Assembly (NCBI RefSeq): GCF_018069755.1
Contig: NZ_JAGQDE010000004.1
Span: forward strand, 1-64,000
Reading direction: 5' to 3'
DNA from: Ideonella aquatica
GTDB lineage: Bacteria > Pseudomonadota > Gammaproteobacteria > Burkholderiales > Burkholderiaceae_C
DNA: 64,000 bases
In this document: positions 48,633 through 57,777 of the stretch, piece by piece
How positions within the stretch are numbered: position 1 is the stretch's first letter
Layout: each line of letters starts with the position of its first letter
Translations under genes and position numbers: made by a program
Notes under the pieces: generated by a model
Databases searched by the model: none
The model's input: the letters and a program-made list of their open reading frames with translations, nothing else
Told to the model about the DNA's origin: nothing

Positions 48633-51479
48633 ATGATGGACCGCACGCAGTGGGAGCAGCTGTCGGCGCTGCTGGACGAGGCCCTGGACCTGGCGCCGTC
48701 GGCGCGCGCCACCTGGCTGGAGCAGGTATGCACCGAGCAACCGGCGCTGGCCCCGGCGCTGCGGCGGATGCTGGCACAGGCCGAACGGGCTGAAGCGCAG
48801 CCGGAAGCGGCCCAGGCGCTGGTCACTGCCTTCGACCAATGGCTGGGTCCGGCGCTGGTGCTTGACGATGATGCGGGCGCCGCCAGCGATCTGCGCGGCC
48901 TGCACCTGGGAGCCTGGGTGCTGGCCGAGAAGATCGGCGAGGGCGGCATGGGTCAGGTCTGGCGCGCCAACCGGGCCGACGGTCTGTTCCAGGGCGAGGC
49001 AGCCATCAAGCTGTTGCGCGCCGACCTGCCTGCCGAGCGCTTCTCGGCCCGCTTCGCGCGCGAGCGGGCGGTGCTGGCGCGGCTCAACCACCCGGCCATT
49101 GCCCACCTGCTGGATGCCGGTATCGCCCAGGGACAGGCCTACCTGGTGCTGGAGCTGGTGCGCGGCCGTCCACTGTCCGAGCATGTGCGTCTGCACGCAC
49201 CGCTGCTGGCCCAGCGCGTGGCGCTGTTGCGCAGCATTGCCCAGGCGGTGGAGGCGGCGCATGCGCAACTGGTGATCCACCGCGACCTCAAGCCGTCCAA
49301 TGTGCTGGTCACCGACGCCGGCCAGCCCAAGCTGCTGGACTTCGGCGTCGCCGGCCTGCTGGATGACGACGCCGCGGCCGACGACCTGACACGCCTGACC
49401 GGCCGCGGCCTGACGGTCGGCTATGCTGCGCCGGAGCAACTGGCCGGCCAGCCGGTGGGCACCGCCGCCGATGTCTTCTCGCTGGGCGTGATGCTTTTTG
49501 AGCTGGTCAGCGGCGCGCTGCCCTTCGGCGCCGCCGGCGACAACCGGGCGACGCTGGAGCGCGCGGTCATGGAGACCCCGCCGCACCGCCTGCTCGACGC
49601 CGCCCCGGCGCCTGGCGGGCCCGGGCCGGCCACCGATGCCGGGCGCGCCCGCGGTGACCTGGAAGCGGTGATCGCCAAGGCGCTGCACAAGGATCCGGCG
49701 CAGCGCTACCGCAACGTCAGCGCGCTGATCGAGGACCTGGACCACTGGTCAGCCCGGCGGCCGGTGCGCGCCCAGCGCCGCGACTGGCGGCATGACAGCC
49801 TGCTGTGGTTGCGCCGCCATGCGCTGCTGGCCGCCAGCACGGCGATCGTCACCTGCTCGCTGGCGATCGGCCTGGGCAGCAGCCTGTGGCAATGGCAGCG
49901 CGCGACCGAGGCAGCTCGCCAGTCCGACGAGGTCACCGCCTACCTGCAAGAGCTGCTGGCCTCGGCCAGCCCGGACCGCCACGGCGGCGAATGGCCGACG
50001 GTGCTGCAACTGCTGCGCAAGGCGCGCGAGGATGTGATGCAGCGCTTCGGCGACTCGCCGGGAACCCGCTTGCGCGTGCTGCAGGTGCTGGTGGCCACCA
50101 ACCAGCAGCTCAACCGCCATGACATCGCGCAGCCGCTGGCGCGCGAGCTGGTGGCGCTGAGCGTGCAGATCCACGGCGAGGAGTCCGCCCCCACCCTGAA
50201 GGCGCGCCTGGACCAGTCCCGCAGCTGGATCCTGCAGGGCCAGCCGGACCTGATCGTCGAGAGCATCGCCCCGGCCATCCCGCGCCTGCGGCGCGTGTTT
50301 GGCGCCGACAGCGACGAACTGCTCAACGGCCTGATGCTGCTCGACGCCGCCTACGCCCGACTGGGCCGCACCGACGAGGCTGCGCAGGCACTGGCCCAGG
50401 CCTGGGAGATCATCCAGACGATGCAGGGCCCCGAGGCCGAGCGCCTGCGTGCCAGCTACCTGAACCACCTGAGCATCGTGCAGAGCGCCCAGGGCCATCT
50501 GCGCGAGGCCATCGCGACCCTGCAGCGCACCCAGGTGTACTGGGGCCGCACCGAGCCGAACTGGCAGCGCGAGGTGCTGACTTACCAGCGCAATCTGCTG
50601 GCCCTGCAGATCCGGGCCGGCGACTACGGCGACATCGAGCCGCGCCTGCGCAGCCTGCTGCCGCGCATCGATGCCCTGATGAAGCCGGGCAGCGGCCTGA
50701 ACCTGTCGCTGCGCCATGAGCTGGGACGCTTTCTGCTGGAAACCGGCCGCTGGCCCGAGGCCCTGCGCCAGCGTGAGGACGATCTGGCCTATGCCCAGGC
50801 CGCCGGCGTGGTCCACCCGATCACCCAGATGGCGATGCGGGCACAGCGTCTTCAGTTGCAGGGCCTGACCCATGCGCTGCCTGCCGTCGACTACGCCGCG
50901 CAGGCCCGGGCCCTGATGCAGCAATTGCAGCGTGAGCAGGAGTGGCTGGGCCTGCAGCGCGTGGAGATCCGCCTCGCGCTGGCCCGTGGCGCGCTGGCGC
51001 TGGACCTGGGTGATCTGGCCACCGAGCTGATCGAGGCCCTGCGCCAGGAACCCGGTGTGCGCGACGGCTGGGACCGACCCGTGCGCGCCCGGGTGGATCG
51101 GCTGGCGGCCCAACTGGCCCGCTGGCGGGGCGACCTGCCCGAGGCACGCCGGTTGCTCCAGGGGTTGTTGGGGTCGGGGCCGGCTGCCGCCAGGCCGACG
51201 CTGGACGCGTGGTCGACGGCACTGGACCACGCCTGGCTGCTGCAGCAGCAGAGTGACCCGGCGGCAGCCCAGGCGTTGGCCGAGGCGCAGCAGCGTCGGC
51301 CGCCGGCCGTGCCACCCGGCCATCCGCTGGACCAGGTGCAGGCCTACCTGGCCAGCCGCCTGCAGACCCAGGACCCGGTCGCCGGGCGCGCTGCCCAGGC
51401 CGCCATCCTGCGGGCACAGGGTGCGCTGGACGGGCGGAGCGGGGCCGGACGGGCGTCCTTGTTCGGGGCGTTGATCTAG
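48633..51479 (+). CDS. membrane-anchored serine/threonine protein kinase with C-terminal helical repeats, 948 aa
   Basis: The layout parallels the minus-strand kinase: an N-terminal helical segment, then the kinase core with P-loop IGEGGMGQVW (101-110), Lys126, HRDLKPSN with Asp218, DFG at 236-238 and YAAPEQ. One membrane helix lies near residues 390-412 (LLAASTAIVTCSLAIGLG), and about 530 residues of alpha-helical repeats follow. All catalytic residues are present. It should act on the sigma factor encoded 22 bases upstream, with the repeat region sensing an extracytoplasmic signal. The downstream neighbour on the same strand is a large STAND-type regulator. Confidence 0.93.
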   Translation: MMDRTQWEQLSALLDEALDLAPSARATWLEQVCTEQPALAPALRRMLAQAERAEAQPEAAQALVTAFDQWLGPALVLDDDAGAASDLRGLHLGAWVLAEKIGEGGMGQVWRANRADGLFQGEAAIKLLRADLPAERFSARFARERAVLARLNHPAIAHLLDAGIAQGQAYLVLELVRGRPLSEHVRLHAPLLAQRVALLRSIAQAVEAAHAQLVIHRDLKPSNVLVTDAGQPKLLDFGVAGLLDDDAAADDLTRLTGRGLTVGYAAPEQLAGQPVGTAADVFSLGVMLFELVSGALPFGAAGDNRATLERAVMETPPHRLLDAAPAPGGPGPATDAGRARGDLEAVIAKALHKDPAQRYRNVSALIEDLDHWSARRPVRAQRRDWRHDSLLWLRRHALLAASTAIVTCSLAIGLGSSLWQWQRATEAARQSDEVTAYLQELLASASPDRHGGEWPTVLQLLRKAREDVMQRFGDSPGTRLRVLQVLVATNQQLNRHDIAQPLARELVALSVQIHGEESAPTLKARLDQSRSWILQGQPDLIVESIAPAIPRLRRVFGADSDELLNGLMLLDAAYARLGRTDEAAQALAQAWEIIQTMQGPEAERLRASYLNHLSIVQSAQGHLREAIATLQRTQVYWGRTEPNWQREVLTYQRNLLALQIRAGDYGDIEPRLRSLLPRIDALMKPGSGLNLSLRHELGRFLLETGRWPEALRQREDDLAYAQAAGVVHPITQMAMRAQRLQLQGLTHALPAVDYAAQARALMQQLQREQEWLGLQRVEIRLALARGALALDLGDLATELIEALRQEPGVRDGWDRPVRARVDRLAAQLARWRGDLPEARRLLQGLLGSGPAAARPTLDAWSTALDHAWLLQQQSDPAAAQALAEAQQRRPPAVPPGHPLDQVQAYLASRLQTQDPVAGRAAQAAILRAQGALDGRSGAGRASLFGALI

Positions 51480-51580
51480 GGTTTTCCCTTGATAGTGTCG
51501 CAGGCCTGCGGCGCATGTCGTCTGTTCATGCAACGGGGCTGCCCATCGGGGGTGGCCTGTCCTGGGCCACGCTCCACACC

Positions 51581-54202
51581 ATGAAACCATCTGCTTCCGC
51601 CGCCTCGCACCCGTTGGCCACGCCACGCGCGTCGGCCGGCGGCGAGCTGGTGATCGACCGGCACACCCGGCGCGTCTACCGCCACGGACAGCCGCTGGCC
51701 GTGGGCGTGCGCGCCTTCGAGTTGCTGGCGGCCCTGGTCGGTGCCGAGGGACGGGTGCTGAGTGCTGATGAGCTGCGCCGCCAGGTGTGGGAGGACAAGT
51801 CCGTTGGCGACAACAACCTGCGCGTGCAGCTGACGCTGCTGCGGCGGGTGCTGGGTGCCGAGGCCATCGTCCACCACCGCGGCCGCGGCTACCAACTGGC
51901 CCTGCCGATCCAGGAGCAGGACAGCGCCGACGGTTCACCGGCTCCGGCCCTGCCGGTCGCGCAGGTCGATGATCTGCCCGAATCGCCCTGGCCGCTGGTG
52001 GGGCGCGAGCGCTGCCTGGACGAGATCGCGCTGCGGCTGGCCCAGCATCAGCGTGTCACGCTGCTGGGGCCCGCGGGCGTGGGCAAGAGCGGCCTGGCGC
52101 TGGCGGCGGCGCGGGCCGTGGTGGGCGCGGGCGGTGCGCCGGTGTGGTGGATCCACCTGGCGCCGCTGCGCGACGGCCTGCAGCTGGCCAGCGCCCTGCG
52201 CTCGGCGCTGCAGCTCGATATCAGCGGCCCGCTGTCGCTGGATCGGGTCAGTGCCGCGCTGGGTGAGCGCGAAGGTCTGCTGGTGCTGGATGCCTGCGAG
52301 CACCTGCTGTCGCTGGTCACGGCTTTTTGCGACCGCCTGCTGCGGGTGGCGCCCCATGTGCGCGTGCTGGCCACCACCCGCAAGAGCCTGCGCAGTGCGG
52401 GCGAACAGGTGCTGCTCGTGCCGACGCTGGAGCTGCCGGACGACTTGCCCCAGACCCCGCTGCCCCTGGTGCGCGCCAGCAGTGCCTGCCAGCTGTTCGA
52501 AATGCGCGTGCGCTCGGCCGATCCGCGCTTTCGCCTGACCCCGGTGAATGCCCCGGTCGTGGCCGAGATCTGCCGCCGGCTCGATGGCAACCCACTGGCG
52601 CTGGTGCTGGCGGCCAGCCGGGTGCCTTCGGTCGGGCTGCTCGACCTGCGCGATTCGCTGGACCAGCGCCTGACCTGGGTGCGCCCCGCCGTCGATGATG
52701 ACGAGCGGCACCAGAGCCTGCATGCCGCGCTGGACTCCAGCCACGCCTTGCTGCGGGCCGCCGAGCAACGCCTGCTGTGGGTCGTCAGTGTGTTTGACGG
52801 CGCCTTCGGTCTGGACGATGCGCGCGCCGTGGCCCATGCCGACCCGGCGCTGGACCGCGTGTCGCTGGTGGACGCAATGGCCACGCTGGTCGAGCACGGC
52901 CTGGTCGAGGTCGACGGCGACAGTCTGCTGGGCGCCGACTCGGCGCGGGCGCGCTACACCCTGCATGAGTCGGTGCGCTTGTTCGCCCGCGACCTGCTGC
53001 AGCGCTCGGGGCGCCTGGACGATGTGCTGCGCGCCCATGGTCACCAGTTGCTGGCCCAACTCAAGGACCGGGCGGCCGACCGGCCGGGCCCGGGCCGGCC
53101 CGAGGCCGTGCGTCGCCAGCATGCCAGCGTGCAGCGCGTCATCGCCTGGGCCAGCGCCGCCGATCCCCTGCTGGCCCTGCGGCTGTGCGCGCTGTGTGCC
53201 ACGCCCTGGCGACGCATGGGTCTGCATGCGCTGGCGCGGCAGCTGGCGCGGCCGCTGCTGTCCCAGCCGGTGGAGCCGGCGCAGGTCTCGGCCCGCATCG
53301 AGCTGCTGCTGGCGCTGTGCGCGGTGGACGCCGAGCTGGAAGACGCTCCCGCGGTGCTTGCCGATGCCACCGACGCACTGGCCTTGCTGGCGGGCCACCC
53401 CGACGCCTGGCAACGCGCCCAGGCCCTGGGGTGGCGCGCCCAGGCCTGGGCGCTTGACGGCCATCTGGCCCTGGCCTGCGAGGGTCTGGCCGAGGCCGTG
53501 CCACTGTGGCGCGAGACCGGTGATGAGCGCGGCCTGAGCCAGGCCCTGCAGCAGCAAGGTGGGGCGCTGCTGCTGGCAGGCCGCAGCGAGGAAGCCCGGG
53601 CCGCCTTGCAGGAGGCATTGATGCTCTGCCGCGCCGCGCGCGAACGCAGCCACGGCGAGGACGACTGGGGCATGATGCAGATCCACGAGCAGCTGGGCGA
53701 GCTGGAGCTGGGGGCCGGCCACATCTCGCTGGCTGCCGAACACCTGGAGCGTGCGGCGCTGCTGGCGCGCCGCGCGCCCAACCACTTCCGGCTGGCACGC
53801 ACGCTGGCGCTGCTGGGCCACGTGTACCTGCGTCTGGGCGAGCGCGAGCAGGCTGCAGTGTGCGTCGCTGAAGGCATCGACATCGCGCTGCGTCAGGGCT
53901 TTGCGCGGCTGCTGGCCGACAACGCCCATGTGCTGTCCGGCGTGCTGATGGCCGCCAACCAGCCGGTGCGTGCCCTGGCGGCCAGCCGCTATGCCGAACG
54001 CCAGCGTGAACGCCTGGGCATGCTGTGCGCGCCCGTCGTCCAGGAGCTGGTCGATGCCGTGGCCGTCCAGGTGCTGACAGCCATCCCGGCGCGCCAGCGT
54101 CGTGCTGCCGAGGCCCAGGCCGAACTGGTCACGCTGGAGGAGCTGCGCGACTGGGCTGGCGAGGTGGCGGGCCTGCCGGCGTCTGTCCCGCAGGCCCACT
54201 GA
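51581..54202 (+). CDS. winged-helix / STAND ATPase / TPR transcriptional regulator, 873 aa
   Basis: An OmpR-type winged helix occupies residues about 20-110 (FELLAALVGAEGRVLSADELRRQVW, then NNLRVQLTLLRRVLG and HHRGRGYQLALP). It is followed by a STAND/NB-ARC-like ATPase: Walker A LLGPAGVGKSG, Walker B LLVLDACEHLL and the ATTRKSL motif. A winged-helix-like and TPR-rich C-terminus follows. Such proteins are ATP-dependent regulators triggered by ligand or protein binding. The frame is open to 51515, but the ATG at 51581 gives a typical compact N-terminus. It lies 101 bases after the kinase gene and may be co-transcribed with it. Its targets are unknown. Confidence 0.87.
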   Translation: MKPSASAASHPLATPRASAGGELVIDRHTRRVYRHGQPLAVGVRAFELLAALVGAEGRVLSADELRRQVWEDKSVGDNNLRVQLTLLRRVLGAEAIVHHRGRGYQLALPIQEQDSADGSPAPALPVAQVDDLPESPWPLVGRERCLDEIALRLAQHQRVTLLGPAGVGKSGLALAAARAVVGAGGAPVWWIHLAPLRDGLQLASALRSALQLDISGPLSLDRVSAALGEREGLLVLDACEHLLSLVTAFCDRLLRVAPHVRVLATTRKSLRSAGEQVLLVPTLELPDDLPQTPLPLVRASSACQLFEMRVRSADPRFRLTPVNAPVVAEICRRLDGNPLALVLAASRVPSVGLLDLRDSLDQRLTWVRPAVDDDERHQSLHAALDSSHALLRAAEQRLLWVVSVFDGAFGLDDARAVAHADPALDRVSLVDAMATLVEHGLVEVDGDSLLGADSARARYTLHESVRLFARDLLQRSGRLDDVLRAHGHQLLAQLKDRAADRPGPGRPEAVRRQHASVQRVIAWASAADPLLALRLCALCATPWRRMGLHALARQLARPLLSQPVEPAQVSARIELLLALCAVDAELEDAPAVLADATDALALLAGHPDAWQRAQALGWRAQAWALDGHLALACEGLAEAVPLWRETGDERGLSQALQQQGGALLLAGRSEEARAALQEALMLCRAARERSHGEDDWGMMQIHEQLGELELGAGHISLAAEHLERAALLARRAPNHFRLARTLALLGHVYLRLGEREQAAVCVAEGIDIALRQGFARLLADNAHVLSGVLMAANQPVRALAASRYAERQRERLGMLCAPVVQELVDAVAVQVLTAIPARQRRAAEAQAELVTLEELRDWAGEVAGLPASVPQAH

Positions 54203-54209
54203 GTCGGGT

Positions 54210-55235
54210 TCAGGGCGGCGGCGGCGGGGCCTGGGCGGGGGCGGTTGCCGCCGCCGGGGTGGGCTTCAGCGAGGACCGCAAGGTCATGAAGCGCCCCAAC
54301 AGATCAAACCAGAACGGCGCGCCCAGCATCACCGCGAAGGCGCTGACCAGCCATCCCAGACCCAGCATCAGCAGCGCCAGCGGATCGGCCTGCCGCCATC
54401 CGCCGTGCGGCTTCAGCTGAGGCAGGCAGGCGCCGGGCTGCCAACCGATCGGCAGGCCGACCGTGCCCAGCTGCTGCCGCAATGCGTTCAGTCGCTGGTC
54501 GGGTGCCTGACCGGCCAGGCCGGCCTGGGCGTCCTGCACCTGGCTGGCCTGCTGCACGGCGGCTTCGCGCAGCGCCCGGTCGGCCAGCAGGCGGTTCATC
54601 ACGTGCAGTGCGTCGATGTTCAGCACCACCGCGGCGCCCAGGCCCACCGAAAACAGCACCGCCTGCGTGCGGCGCTTGTACCAGCCGCTGGCCCGCTGCA
54701 TGGTGCCGTCGAACCACTGTGCCAGGTGCTGGCGCACGGCGGCCGGGTCATCGCCGCCGCGGTCCAGGGCCCACTGCAGCACGCGCCGCAGGTGCGGCGA
54801 GTCGTGCTGGGCCGCCCGCGCGCGCAGCTCGGCCGGTGTCAGGGCGGCGGCTGCGGGGCGCTGGCCGTCGCCGTGGGCCACCAGGTCCAGCAGGGCATCG
54901 ACGAAGCGCTCCGGGGGGATGTACGAGGGCAACTGGCGACGCGCATGCAGGCGCATGTGCCGGGCCCCCAGACCGGGCGTGAGCGGGCTGCGCCACAGCT
55001 TGTCCGGGTTGTACTTGCCCTGGAACAGCGAGTAGATCAGCGGGTGCTCGTAGAGCTGCTGGGTCAGCTTGCCCTGGTCGTCGTCGAGCAGCACGCGCAG
55101 GCCGCGCTCCAGGTCCATGGCGCGCCATTTCATGATCCCCTCGATCCATTCCTGGATCGCGGTGCAGATCAGCGACATGGTGAGGAACAGGAAGGCCATG
55201 CCAATGGCGACTTCCAGGGTTTCCGAATTGAACAT
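54210..55235 (-). CDS. conserved membrane protein of unknown function, 341 aa
   Basis: Three or so hydrophobic segments are seen: residues about 8-28 (AIGMAFLFLTMSLICTAI), about 190-210 (TQAVLFSVGLGAAVVLNI) and about 290-315 (LALLMLGLGWLVSAFAVMLG). A long soluble loop lies between the first two. The C-terminus is Pro/Ala-rich. I do not recognise a named family. The gene is convergent with the STAND regulator, with 7 bases between the stops. A GGGAGG Shine-Dalgarno lies very close to the ATG. Confidence 0.78.
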   Translation of the reverse strand: MFNSETLEVAIGMAFLFLTMSLICTAIQEWIEGIMKWRAMDLERGLRVLLDDDQGKLTQQLYEHPLIYSLFQGKYNPDKLWRSPLTPGLGARHMRLHARRQLPSYIPPERFVDALLDLVAHGDGQRPAAAALTPAELRARAAQHDSPHLRRVLQWALDRGGDDPAAVRQHLAQWFDGTMQRASGWYKRRTQAVLFSVGLGAAVVLNIDALHVMNRLLADRALREAAVQQASQVQDAQAGLAGQAPDQRLNALRQQLGTVGLPIGWQPGACLPQLKPHGGWRQADPLALLMLGLGWLVSAFAVMLGAPFWFDLLGRFMTLRSSLKPTPAAATAPAQAPPPPP

Positions 55236-55316
55236 GGACCTCCCGTGGGATCTGGCGGGCAGTCTCCACGGACCGCTCGGGGGGCGGCATCCGGCAAAGT
55301 AGGGGGGGGCCCGGCC

Positions 55317-55946
55317 TCAGGCCGCCAGTTGCGCCCATTGCCACAGTGCAAAGCCCGCCAGCAGCAGCGCTGACGCGGCGTTGATGCGGCGGCGCCAGGC
55401 CACGTCCAGCGCGTGGCGCAGGCGGCTCACCCCCCAGCTCAGACCCAGCCACCACAGCGCAGAGCCCAGCCACACGCCCAGCACCATCAGGGACGGCGAC
55501 AGCGCCGGCCCGCCGGCGCCGGCCAGCGCGCCGAAGACGGCGATGAAGGACAGGATGGTGGCCGGGTTCGACAAGGTCAGTGCGAAGGTGCCGCCGAAGT
55601 GGCGCAGCAGGTCGCCGCCGGAGGGCAGTGGCGCGGCGCTGGTCGCCAGCGGCGCGCGCCAGGTCTGCCAGGCCAGCCACAGCAGCAGCGCGCCGCCGCC
55701 CAGCGCCAGCGGCACCCGGGCACCCACCAGCCAGGTGATGGCGGCCTGCACGCCCCAGGCGCCCAACGCGCCGTAGGCCGCGTCGGCGCAGGCGGCGCCC
55801 AGGCCAGTGGCCAGGCCGGCGGTCATGCCGCCATCCAGCGTGCGGCGAATCGTCAGCAGGCCGATCGGGCCGACCGGGGCGGCAATGCCCAGGCCGACCA
55901 GCATGGCCTGCAGGAATCGGGGATCAGTCAGTGCATCCGTCATCAT
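55317..55946 (-). CDS. LysE family amino-acid/metabolite exporter, 209 aa
   Basis: The product has six predicted helices, the LysE-type start (GLGIAAPVGPIGLLTIRRTL), and the family motif FALTLSNPATILSFIAVF. Such proteins export amino acids or related compounds from the cytoplasm. The divergent Lrp/AsnC gene is a classical partner and probable regulator. A TAACAT box (complement of 55954-55959) is 7 bases before the ATG. The substrate is unknown. Confidence 0.92.
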   Translation of the reverse strand: MMTDALTDPRFLQAMLVGLGIAAPVGPIGLLTIRRTLDGGMTAGLATGLGAACADAAYGALGAWGVQAAITWLVGARVPLALGGGALLLWLAWQTWRAPLATSAAPLPSGGDLLRHFGGTFALTLSNPATILSFIAVFGALAGAGGPALSPSLMVLGVWLGSALWWLGLSWGVSRLRHALDVAWRRRINAASALLLAGFALWQWAQLAA

Positions 55947-56053
55947 GATCAGGATGTTAAGTGGGTCGATTGGTCATGGCCAGTTGATTCGTATGGTCAA
56001 ACTGCAGCATAGGCGTATGATTTTCTGGTCTGGAGCCCTCAGTACCGAAAACC

Positions 56054-56512
56054 ATGAGCTTCGATGTCGATGCCCGTTCCTGGGCCCTGCTGCAGGCGCT
56101 GCAGCGCGATGGCCGGGCGCCGCTGAAGGTCCTGGCTGAAGCCTGCGGCCTGAGCGTGGCCGCCACCGCGGAGCGGCTGCGTCGTTTGCAGGACGCCGGC
56201 GTGGTGCGCGGCGTGCACGCCGAACTCGACCCGGTACGGGCCGGCTACGGTGTGCAGGCCGTGGTGGCCATCCAGGCGCCGCAGCCCGGCAAGCAGCCTC
56301 TGCTGGCCTGTCTTCAGGAGATGCCCGAAGTGCTGGAGTGTCACCACGTGACCGGGGCCGATTCCTACCTGGTGCAGGTGGTGGCGGTGGACCTGGCCCA
56401 CCTGGAGACGCTGGTGTCGGCGATCAGCCGTTGGGGCGAGACGCGCACCTCGCTGGTCTTCTCGACGCCGATCCGCCGCCGGCCGCTGCAGCCGCCGCGC
56501 CGACCTGCCTAG
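56054..56512 (+). CDS. Lrp/AsnC family transcriptional regulator, 152 aa
   Basis: An N-terminal helix-turn-helix (LLQALQRDGRAPLKVLAEACGLSVAATAERLRRL) is followed by the ligand-binding RAM domain, with VVRGVHAELDP and ECHHVTGADSYLVQVV. The family senses amino acids. It is divergent from the LysE exporter, with 107 bases between starts that contain an AT-rich core (about 55960-56030), and it most likely controls that exporter. Its stop codon forms part of a TAGAAT box that could be the promoter of the next gene. Confidence 0.93.
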   Translation: MSFDVDARSWALLQALQRDGRAPLKVLAEACGLSVAATAERLRRLQDAGVVRGVHAELDPVRAGYGVQAVVAIQAPQPGKQPLLACLQEMPEVLECHHVTGADSYLVQVVAVDLAHLETLVSAISRWGETRTSLVFSTPIRRRPLQPPRRPA

Positions 56513-56522
56513 AATCCCCACC

Positions 56523-56768
56523 ATGACCGAGACCACCAAGCCTGCGCTGCCCGACCGCCTGAGCGTCGACCCCAAGAGCCCCCACCACGTGCCCGCGGTG
56601 TTCGAACACGACATCGGCATCCGCTTCAACGGCAAGGAGCGCTTTGACGTCGAGGAGTACTGCCTCAGTGAAGGCTGGGTCAAGGTGCCGGCGGGCAAGA
56701 CGGTCGACCGCAAGGGCCGGCCGCTGTGCGTCAAGTTGAAGGGGCAGGTCGAGGCCTACTACCGCTGA
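56523..56768 (+). CDS. DUF3297 family protein, 81 aa
   Basis: The small soluble protein contains DRLSVDPKSPHH, FEHDIGIRFNGKER and the C-terminal GRPLCVKLKGQVEAYY, which match DUF3297. The family is widespread in proteobacteria and its function is unknown. A TAGAAT box (56510-56515) sits 7 bases before the ATG with no Shine-Dalgarno, so the transcript may be leaderless. Confidence 0.9.
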   Translation: MTETTKPALPDRLSVDPKSPHHVPAVFEHDIGIRFNGKERFDVEEYCLSEGWVKVPAGKTVDRKGRPLCVKLKGQVEAYYR

Positions 56769-56777
56769 GCACGGCGC

Positions 56778-57233
56778 GTGCTGCAGGCCTTCAGCACGCC
56801 TGAGGCCTTGTGGGCCGCATTCGTTGTGAGAGCCCAGGTGCTGCTGCTGGGCTGCGTGCTGTTGAGCGTTGTGGTGTGGGTGGCCGGTCGACGCAGCGAA
56901 CTGCGCTGGAGCGTGGGCGAGGCCGCCTTGGTGGGTGTTCTGGTGCTGGCCGGGGGGCTCTGGATCTTCAAGACCAGCACCCTGGACCGCTTCTGGCAGC
57001 TGGAGGCTTCGCCCAGCGGGGTTCGGCTGGCCTATCGCCATGAGGTCCTGGCGTGGCCGGCCGCCGAGGTGCTGCAGGTGCAGTACGGCTTTCGCAGCAA
57101 GACGCTGCACGGTCCTTGCCACCTCGCCCTGCACACGGCCGATGGACGGCGCCATGTCAGCGCCGAGATGCGCTTGTCGCTGCAGGCGTGCAAGGACCTG
57201 CGCGCCGAGGTGATGGCGGCCCTGGGCCGCTGA
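56778..57233 (+). CDS. membrane protein with PH-like C-terminal domain, unknown function, 151 aa
   Basis: A GTG start 10 bases after the DUF3297 stop is used. Two hydrophobic helices (about residues 16-36 and 47-64) precede a soluble part with alternating strands: FWQLEASPSGVRLAYR, EVLAWPAAEVLQVQYGF and LALHTADGRRHV. This pattern resembles bacterial PH-like membrane-associated domains. I do not know a named family for it. The spacing suggests co-transcription with DUF3297. Confidence 0.65.
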   Translation: MLQAFSTPEALWAAFVVRAQVLLLGCVLLSVVVWVAGRRSELRWSVGEAALVGVLVLAGGLWIFKTSTLDRFWQLEASPSGVRLAYRHEVLAWPAAEVLQVQYGFRSKTLHGPCHLALHTADGRRHVSAEMRLSLQACKDLRAEVMAALGR

Positions 57234-57239
57234 GGGTGC

Positions 57240-57740
57240 TCAGCGGTGGAAGGGGCGGGTCTGCGCGGCGGCCTGCAGCGCCAGCAAGGCCGCGCGCGCA
57301 TCGCCCGGCACCAGGGTGGCCGAGGCGGCCAGCATCAGGTTGCGGGGCAGCCCGAAATCCTCCACCGTCCAGCCCTGTGCGTCCTGCGCGCCACCCAGTT
57401 GTTGGCGCAGTGAGCGGGTGTCGGCCAGGTAGGCCCAGACCGGCTTGCCCAGCGCGGCGGCGAATCCCAGCTCAAAGGCGGTGCCCGAGTCGGGTTCCTG
57501 GCCGCGAAAGTCATTGAGATTGGCCAGCACCAGATCGGCCCGGCGGATCAGCGCGCAGTTGGCATCGCAGATCCAGCGAGCTGCCTCGGCACCGGCCAGT
57601 CCGGCCGGCAGGGCATGGTCCAGCGGGTACAGGCCACGGTGGCCGAATTCGGCGCACAGCGCCTTCAAGGCCTGGCCATGCGCCAGCGCATCGGGTCGGA
57701 ACACGTCCGGCCCGGCCAGGTAAATCGTCAAGCCATGCAT
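57240..57740 (-). CDS. nucleoside 2-deoxyribosyltransferase family protein, 166 aa
   Basis: The protein opens with LTIYLAGPDVFRPDA and has ICDANCALIRRADLVLANLNDFRGQEPDSGTAFELGFA, the motif set of the family, including the nucleophilic Glu in FELGFA. Members exchange or hydrolyse the base of deoxynucleosides or nucleotides. I prefer the ATG at 57740, nine residues into the longest frame. A TATGCT box (complement of 57748-57753) lies 7 bases upstream, and the mature motif begins at once. Confidence 0.9.
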   Translation of the reverse strand: MHGLTIYLAGPDVFRPDALAHGQALKALCAEFGHRGLYPLDHALPAGLAGAEAARWICDANCALIRRADLVLANLNDFRGQEPDSGTAFELGFAAALGKPVWAYLADTRSLRQQLGGAQDAQGWTVEDFGLPRNLMLAASATLVPGDARAALLALQAAAQTRPFHR

Positions 57741-57777
57741 CGCGCCGAGCATAGCGCCCGGCGCCACCGGTGCAGTG

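Noticed and set aside
49749-54199. Long minus-strand frames of 729 and 754 codons opposite the kinase and STAND regulator
   Set aside because: The plus strand carries complete kinase and ATPase motifs; the antisense products show only Gln/Gly/Arg-rich shadow composition.
55301-55309. Run of eight G residues between the LysE and 341-aa genes as a phase-variation tract
   Set aside because: It lies outside coding sequence, downstream of the 341-aa gene start and well away from the LysE promoter, so slippage would have no evident effect. It is more likely composition or a sequencing-sensitive spot.
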